DNA of 48,435 nucleotides from an uncultured Acetatifactor sp. (GTDB taxonomy: Bacteria > Bacillota > Clostridia > Lachnospirales > Lachnospiraceae): positions 1 to 48,435 of the forward strand of contig CAJGCP010000016.1 in the NCBI GenBank assembly GCA_904501885.1, read 5' to 3'. The translations under genes were made by a program, and so were the position numbers. Below the pieces are notes generated by a model, which was not told where the DNA came from, did no database searches, and saw only the letters and a program-made list of their open reading frames with translations. Of the stretch, positions 43,431-48,435 are shown one piece after another. The first letter of the stretch is position 1. Each line of letters begins with the position of its first letter.

Positions 43431-43601
43431 GACTGCGGAGCAATAGTTGTCAGCGGTATTGAGATTGGGATTGGCGCGGCAATAGGAACTTGTGCTGTGA
43501 TGACGCACAAGTTTAATTCTAATGATATTGTTGTAGGAAGTCCTGCAAGGAGCGTAAGAATTAAAACTGGAAAAAATATAGGTTTGAAAGATGAAAGTTA
43601 A
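43431..43601 (+). pseudogene. C-terminal remnant of a hexapeptide-repeat acyltransferase
   Basis: Beginning on the base after the previous stop, one frame stays open for 56 residues without any start codon: DCGAIVVSGIEIGIGAAIGT, then CAVMTHKF and NDIVVGSPARSVRIKTGKN. This is the left-handed-helix tail and the closing VVGSPAR motif of sugar O- or N-acetyltransferases. The first two thirds of the gene are missing. It marks a deletion junction and is not expected to give a working enzyme. Confidence 0.8.
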
Positions 43602-43613
43602 GGAAGAATAAAG

Positions 43614-45962
43614 ATGCGTGTAGGAATTTTAACTTTATTCCACGGAAATAATAACTGGGGCGGAAATCTTCAGGGATATGCTTTAAAAACTTATATCGAA
43701 GAAAATTTTAATGATGCCAAGGTTGACCTGATAAAGTATAGTTCAGGGGTGAATGTTGTCTATAAAAGTAAAATTGAGCAAGTGACACAGTATGGGGCGA
43801 CTGAAATATTAAAAAAAATTCTAGAACGAGTAATTAAAAGGAAAACGCCTGCTGATGGAATTTTTAAGAAGAGAACAGAACTTTTTGAGGAATTTCAGTG
43901 GAGGTATTTGACAAATGATCATGTGTATGGTGATGAAGAACTGCAAAAGCTAGCAGATGAATATGATTGCTTAATTTGTGGATCTGATCAGATTTGGAAT
44001 CCTAATGTAGCACGACCAGGGTTCTTTTTGAAAGATATAACAGGGACAAGAAAGGTTTCATATGCAGCAAGTATTGCCAGAGATAGGCTTTCTAAAAAGG
44101 AAGCCACCGCAATGATTCCTCTGATTGAGAAATTTGATTTTGTTTCAGTTCGAGAAAAAACGGCAAAAGTAATTTTGGATAGTTGTTTTAAAGAAAAAAA
44201 GAAAACATATGTAGTTTTGGATCCTGCTCTTATGCGTACAAAGGAGCAGTGGTCTGAATTTATAGGACCTGATAAATATGAGACAGAGCCATATGTTCTT
44301 ATGTTTTTCTTTTCTGATAGTTCGAAATATCGTAACTATATTGAAGAGTATTGTCAGAATTATGGAATGAAGTTGATTGGAATTCCGCATGCAGCCACCT
44401 ACATAAAAAGTGATGAGACCGGTAATTACGAGAAAGCTTATGATGTGGGACCGATTGAGTTTTTGAGGCTCTTCCGTGATGCATCGTATATTTTTACGGA
44501 TTCTTTCCATGGCGCAGCTTTTTCAATTATATTTCAAAAACAGTTTTGTGTATTTGAACGCGATAAAAATAATAAAACATCAAAAAATTCTCGCTTATAT
44601 GATTTAATGGCTAAATTTCAACTGTCGAATCGTATGATAAAGAACATTGAAAACGTTGACAATATATTGAATAAGGAAATAGATTACAAAGAAGTAGACG
44701 CTATTTTAGAAAAAGAAAGAATTGCATCAAGGGAATTTTTGAAAACTGCATTGGGGACTGTGACAGAGAAAAGAAAAAGGCAAGAGGTAACAGTTGCAGA
44801 TTTTGAAAAAAAGATGTGCTGTGGATGCGGATTGTGTACGCATGTGTGTCCTAAAAAATGTATAAGCCTGAAGATTGATAAAGAAGGATTTTATTATCCT
44901 GTTGTGGAGACAAGCCAGTGTGTGAAATGCGGCCGTTGTGTTCAAAAATGTGTACAATGCATGAGCAGCGAAGCTCCTTTAACAGAAACATATATTGGAT
45001 ATAACCCTGCAGAATCTATCAGAAAAGAAAGCTCCTCTGGCGGCATCTTTAATGCAATAGCAAGCACATTTATTGACAAAGGCGGAGTTGTTTATGGCGC
45101 GGCGTTTGGTGATGATTATTCTGTAAAACATGTAAGGATAGAAAGCAAAGAAGAGCTGTCGGCAATTATGAAGTCAAAATATGTTCAAAGTCAGTTGGAA
45201 CATATTTTTGAGGCCTTGGCTTTGGATCTAACGCAGGGGCGGGCTGTTTTATTTTCGGGAACCCCGTGTCAGGTAGCTGCTATTTGTCGTTTTGGGGATG
45301 GTTTGAAGTTAAGAGATAAACTATATACGGTTGACTTTATTTGTCATGGTGTGCCATCACCAGGAGTATGGGAGTCTTATTTAGACTATATCTCCGAAGA
45401 ATCAGAAGTTCACGAAGTGAACTTTCGAGATAAAAGCCATGCCGGGTGGCATGACTATTATCTTCATATAGAGTATGGAGATAATAAACAACTGAACGAA
45501 AGCCACGAACTAAATAGTTATATGCGGTTATTCCTTTCGAATAAAAATATTCGACCATCTTGCTACCACTGCAATTTTAAAGCCAGTAATTATATGTCCG
45601 ATATGACTTTAGGGGATGCATGGAAAATTGAGAAAGAATATGAACCATGGGCGGATGATAAAGGAACCTCGCTTTTTGTTGTTAGAAGTCATAAAGGGAA
45701 AGAAATTCTTGATTCTTGTAATGCTTGCCTGAAGTTGAGAAAATCTGATTATGACTTCTGGTCAAAAATGAATCCGTCTCTGGCGAAAAAAACTCTAGTA
45801 GGAAGTGGTAGAAAAGAGTTGTTTTCAGATTTTTCAAAGATGGAAAGAAATAGCTTTTGGAAAAAATACAGCCGGGTTTCAAAAAAGAGAAGAATTCGTT
45901 ATGTATTAAAGAAGCTTGCTAAATTGACAGGTATAGAAAAAACTTTAAGAAAAAGAATGTGA
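43614..45962 (+). CDS. Fusion of polysaccharide pyruvyl transferase and F420 hydrogenase beta-subunit-like domains
   Basis: The 782-residue protein joins two enzymes. Residues 1 to about 370 match polysaccharide pyruvyl transferases: GILTLFHGNNNWGGNLQGYA, CLICGSDQIWNPNVARP, VSVREKTA, and FTDSFHGAAFSIIF. Residues about 395-450 hold two ferredoxin clusters (CCGCGLCTHVCPKKCISL and CVKCGRCVQKCVQC). From 450 on is the FrhB-like flavin domain (ESSSGGIFNAIASTF, LFSGTPCQVAAICR, VDFICHGVPSPGVWESYL, FRDKSHAGWHDY). Such fusions occur in capsule loci of gut bacteria; a reductive step coupled to pyruvylation is possible but untested. It is AT-richer than the genes before 38 kb. Gene remnants lie on both sides. 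Confidence 0.88.
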   Translation: MRVGILTLFHGNNNWGGNLQGYALKTYIEENFNDAKVDLIKYSSGVNVVYKSKIEQVTQYGATEILKKILERVIKRKTPADGIFKKRTELFEEFQWRYLTNDHVYGDEELQKLADEYDCLICGSDQIWNPNVARPGFFLKDITGTRKVSYAASIARDRLSKKEATAMIPLIEKFDFVSVREKTAKVILDSCFKEKKKTYVVLDPALMRTKEQWSEFIGPDKYETEPYVLMFFFSDSSKYRNYIEEYCQNYGMKLIGIPHAATYIKSDETGNYEKAYDVGPIEFLRLFRDASYIFTDSFHGAAFSIIFQKQFCVFERDKNNKTSKNSRLYDLMAKFQLSNRMIKNIENVDNILNKEIDYKEVDAILEKERIASREFLKTALGTVTEKRKRQEVTVADFEKKMCCGCGLCTHVCPKKCISLKIDKEGFYYPVVETSQCVKCGRCVQKCVQCMSSEAPLTETYIGYNPAESIRKESSSGGIFNAIASTFIDKGGVVYGAAFGDDYSVKHVRIESKEELSAIMKSKYVQSQLEHIFEALALDLTQGRAVLFSGTPCQVAAICRFGDGLKLRDKLYTVDFICHGVPSPGVWESYLDYISEESEVHEVNFRDKSHAGWHDYYLHIEYGDNKQLNESHELNSYMRLFLSNKNIRPSCYHCNFKASNYMSDMTLGDAWKIEKEYEPWADDKGTSLFVVRSHKGKEILDSCNACLKLRKSDYDFWSKMNPSLAKKTLVGSGRKELFSDFSKMERNSFWKKYSRVSKKRRIRYVLKKLAKLTGIEKTLRKRM

Positions 45963-46002
45963 TTCTATATCTTAAGAAGCAAAGAGAAAGAACAAGAAGG
46001 AT

Positions 46003-46152
46003 ATGAAGGGATTGATGCCGACATATATCTTCAAGGAGTATGCAGTCATCTGTGGCACAATAGTGTTCTCGGTATGTGCTAAGTGGTTCATAAATAAAAT
46101 TGAAACATTCTTAAAAGAGAGAGTAAAGCATAGGAGAGTTAGTCATGTCTAA
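46003..46152 (+). pseudogene. Short membrane-protein fragment (possible acyltransferase tail)
   Basis: An open frame of 49 codons begins at ATG 46003 with AAGAAGG only two bases upstream and overlaps the next gene by 8 bp. It has one hydrophobic segment (YAVICGTIVFSVCAKWFI) followed by a basic helix (INKIETFLKERVKHRR). The pattern suits the last helix and tail of a membrane O-acyltransferase or flippase whose remainder is lost. It might also be a genuine tiny membrane protein. Confidence 0.4.
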
Positions 46153-47326
46153 AGAAAAGAAGTTAAATGGTACGGTCATCGTCACTTATCGTTGCAATGC
46201 TCGTTGCTCTATGTGCAATCGCTATAAAGCTCCTTCTAAACCTGAGGAAGAGATTTCTATTGAGACGATCCGTAAGTTGCCGAAAATGTACTTTACCAAC
46301 ATTACCGGAGGGGAACCGTTTATTCGTACGGATTTACCTGAAATTGTACGTGAACTCTATAAAAAGAGCGACCGAATTGTTATTTCTACTAATGGATTCT
46401 TTACTGACCGTATTGTGTCTCTTTGCAAGGAGTTTCCCAATATTGGTATTCGTATTTCTATTGAAGGACTGGAACAAACCAACAACGAGATTCGAGGGTT
46501 GCAAGATGGCTACAACCGTGGCTATACCACCTTGAAGAAACTTCGTGAGATGGGTATGAAAGATGTCGGATTTGGTATGACTGTGCAGGACAAGAATGCC
46601 CCTGATTTGGTTCCATTATACGAGATTTCTAATGAGATGGATATGGAATTTGCTACTGCCTCCTTGCATAATAGTTTTTATTTTGTGGAAGCAAAAAATA
46701 TTATCAAAGACCGTCCTATGGTTGCACAGAACTTTGAAGACTTGGTTAACAGGTTACTGAAGTCCAACAGTCCTAAGAAGTGGATGCGTGCTTACTTTAA
46801 CCATGGTCTGATCAATTACATTTACGGTCAGAAACGCCTGTTGCCTTGTGATATGAGTTTTGATACCTTTTTTATTGATCCGTATGGGGATGTGATGCCT
46901 TGTAATGGAACCAAGGATAAAGAGGTTATGGGTAACCTAAACCGCCAGACTTGGGATGAACTTTGGAATAGCCCTGAAGCAGAGACTGTTCGTAAGAAGG
47001 TTCGCTGCTGTGATCGTGACTGCTGGATGATTGGTTCTGTTTCTCCTGCAATGCACAAATACATCTGGGTTCCCGGTATGTGGGTTGTATGGCATAAGTT
47101 CAAGGCGCTGTTCATGAAAAAGCCATATTCTATGTATGAGAGTAAGATAGTTCGCGATTATCGTGATGGTAAAGTCACTAAGGAGGAACTGGACAAGTGT
47201 AGCACTTGCGATATGTGTGCAATTATCAACGATGGATTGAGTGAAGAAAGTAAGGCACAACTGATTGGTAAGACTGGCGAGGAAATTGTGGACGCTGATA
47301 TTGCGCAACAGATGGAGAAGAAGTAA
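46145..47326 (+). CDS. Radical SAM protein with SPASM-like C-terminal cysteines
   Basis: The 393-residue protein has the radical SAM cluster motif in VTYRCNARCSMCNRYK (C-x3-C-x2-C) at about residues 10-27, the ITGGEPFIRTDL segment and ISTNGFFTD. A later cysteine-rich part, FIDPYGDVMPCNG near 245, CCDRDCW near 290 and CSTCDMC near 360, looks like a SPASM or twitch auxiliary-cluster domain. Such enzymes modify peptides or sugars by radical chemistry. Its place inside a polysaccharide cluster suggests sugar-nucleotide or polymer modification, which is inference. The start ATG 46145 overlaps the fragment before it; GGAG lies 10 bases upstream. The next gene starts 10 bp after the stop. Confidence 0.88.
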   Translation: MSKEKKLNGTVIVTYRCNARCSMCNRYKAPSKPEEEISIETIRKLPKMYFTNITGGEPFIRTDLPEIVRELYKKSDRIVISTNGFFTDRIVSLCKEFPNIGIRISIEGLEQTNNEIRGLQDGYNRGYTTLKKLREMGMKDVGFGMTVQDKNAPDLVPLYEISNEMDMEFATASLHNSFYFVEAKNIIKDRPMVAQNFEDLVNRLLKSNSPKKWMRAYFNHGLINYIYGQKRLLPCDMSFDTFFIDPYGDVMPCNGTKDKEVMGNLNRQTWDELWNSPEAETVRKKVRCCDRDCWMIGSVSPAMHKYIWVPGMWVVWHKFKALFMKKPYSMYESKIVRDYRDGKVTKEELDKCSTCDMCAIINDGLSEESKAQLIGKTGEEIVDADIAQQMEKK

Positions 47327-47336
47327 GGAGAGAGGA

Positions 47337-48435
47337 ATGAAACGCGCACTAATAGTAGCAGCTACGGGAGGATTTCTGAAAGGATTTTTGACTTCCGATA
47401 TGAAATTACTACAAGAAATGGGATATGTAGTTCACTGCGCAGCAAATGGAACTTCAGTATCAACCTTTGTGCCGGAAGAATTCTTTGCATCTATTGGAGT
47501 TTTGTTTCATCAAATCGACTTCTCTTCGACATCTCCAATCAGTAAAGAAAGCTTAACAGCATATAAGCAATATAAAGCTCTTTTAGCACAATATCAGTTT
47601 GATTTAGTACATGTTCACACGCCTATTCCTGGAGCAATTGTAAGAATTGCAACCATGAATGAGCGGGAAAAAGGATGTATTGTGGTATATACTACGCATG
47701 GATTGACCTTCCCAAAAGGCTCTTCTTTAAAAACGAAAATAATTTATGGTGGAGTGGAATGGCTCTGTTCGTGGATGACAGATGGAATTATAACCATTAA
47801 TAGAGAAGATTACGCGCAAATGAAAAGAATGGCTTGTAAAAATGTCTATCATATTAATGGTGTTGGAGTCGATACGTCAAAATACCATGAATGCAAAATT
47901 GATCGAGCAAGCTATCGTAAATCATTGGGGCTTTCAGAAAGTGATATTGCAATTTTGGAAGTTGGAGAATTATCTGTACGAAAGAATCATAAGGTTATAA
48001 TTGATGCGTTGGCAAAGATAAATGATAACAGGTATGTGTTTTTAATTTGCGGAAAAGCAATGACAAATTCAGGTACTTATGATTTTCTGCAAAAATATGC
48101 GGAAGAAAAAGACATAAGAGTGATTTTTCTTGGATTTAGAAAGGATATTCCGGAAATAAATCACTGTGCCGATATGGCAGTTCTTCCTTCGCTACGAGAA
48201 GGACTTGGATTAGCTGGAATTGAAGCGTTAGCGTCTGGGATTCCAGTTGTGGGTAGCGATGTTCAGGGAATTAAAGACTATGTTGTAGACGGCGTGACAG
48301 GATATCTTTGTGAGCCTACAGATGCAGAAGCTTTTGCCAATAAAATTAAAATGCTAAGTGATTGCAAATTGAGAAACTCGATGAAAGAAGATTGCGTGAA
48401 GAAGGCAGAAGAATTTAGGATGGAGATTTCCCATC
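47337..48435 (+). CDS. Glycosyltransferase family 4 protein, cut by the window end
   Basis: The frame stays open for 366 codons to the last base, so the C-terminus is missing. The protein begins MKRALIVAATGGFLKGFLTS, and YQFDLVHVHTPIPGAIVRIA and VYTTHGLTFPKGSS match the EpsD/CapM-type GT4 glycosyltransferases of capsule synthesis. The donor lobe shows LEVGELSVRKNHKVIIDALA and the EX7E motif EGLGLAGIE near residue 300. AAGGAGAGAGGA directly precedes ATG 47337. It follows the radical SAM gene by 10 bp and is probably the next member of the same transcript. Only about 15-20 residues should be missing. Confidence 0.9.
   Translation, partial: MKRALIVAATGGFLKGFLTSDMKLLQEMGYVVHCAANGTSVSTFVPEEFFASIGVLFHQIDFSSTSPISKESLTAYKQYKALLAQYQFDLVHVHTPIPGAIVRIATMNEREKGCIVVYTTHGLTFPKGSSLKTKIIYGGVEWLCSWMTDGIITINREDYAQMKRMACKNVYHINGVGVDTSKYHECKIDRASYRKSLGLSESDIAILEVGELSVRKNHKVIIDALAKINDNRYVFLICGKAMTNSGTYDFLQKYAEEKDIRVIFLGFRKDIPEINHCADMAVLPSLREGLGLAGIEALASGIPVVGSDVQGIKDYVVDGVTGYLCEPTDAEAFANKIKMLSDCKLRNSMKEDCVKKAEEFRMEISH

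Overview
The window looks like a chromosome segment of an anaerobic, spore-forming Bacillota of the class Clostridia, most likely a Lachnospiraceae gut or rumen organism. The signs are moderate-to-low GC, strong AGGAGG-type ribosome binding sites, the gene order apt-relA-MBL hydrolase-hemZ-...-hisS-aspS, a TIGR04086-like membrane protein, SpoIID-like spore/cell-wall genes, and a large cytoplasmic Hsp70-like operon that I associate from memory with Lachnospiraceae. All assignments come from reading the sequence; no search was run.

Region 1 (1-8.4 kb) is a sugar/hexuronate locus. It holds an FAD oxidoreductase and a glycoside-hydrolase-like protein, then uxuA-uxuB on the minus strand (glucuronate to 2-keto-3-deoxygluconate). 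An AraC regulator is divergent from uxuA, and a PfkB sugar kinase follows it. Region 2 (8.4-17 kb) holds a SpoIID-like protein and a tight operon of three poorly characterised genes: a 1192-residue beta-domain plus helical-solenoid protein, a degenerate Hsp70-like protein and a TPR protein. A PurF-like protein that has lost its glutaminase residues follows them closely. Region 3 (17-38.5 kb) is a housekeeping block: an acyltransferase with a zinc ribbon, a LysR regulator, a SEC-C protein, apt, relA, an MBL hydrolase, hemZ, two large membrane glycosyltransferase-like proteins wedged in before hisS and aspS, an Sfp-type phosphopantetheinyl transferase, a heterodimeric ABC exporter, a cell-wall amidase and a Na/Pi cotransporter.

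Region 4 (38.5-40.9 kb) is a small accessory island. An ORF6N plus PLD-like protein sits between two near-identical 59-bp repeats, and its reading frame contains two 31-33 bp palindromes. It is followed by an Rpn-family PD-(D/E)XK nuclease with 12-bp tandem repeats and a plausible intragenic start for a C-terminal small protein. Region 5 (40.9 kb to the end) is the start of an exopolysaccharide locus. It has three GT4 glycosyltransferases (the last cut by the window end), a pyruvyl-transferase/F420-hydrogenase-beta fusion, a radical SAM protein, and two gene remnants on either side of the fusion gene, which suggest recent module exchange.

The best candidates for undescribed biology are the Hsp70-like/TPR/solenoid operon with its glutaminase-dead PurF neighbour, and the repeat-flanked ORF6N-PLD gene next to the Rpn nuclease with a putative built-in antitoxin.
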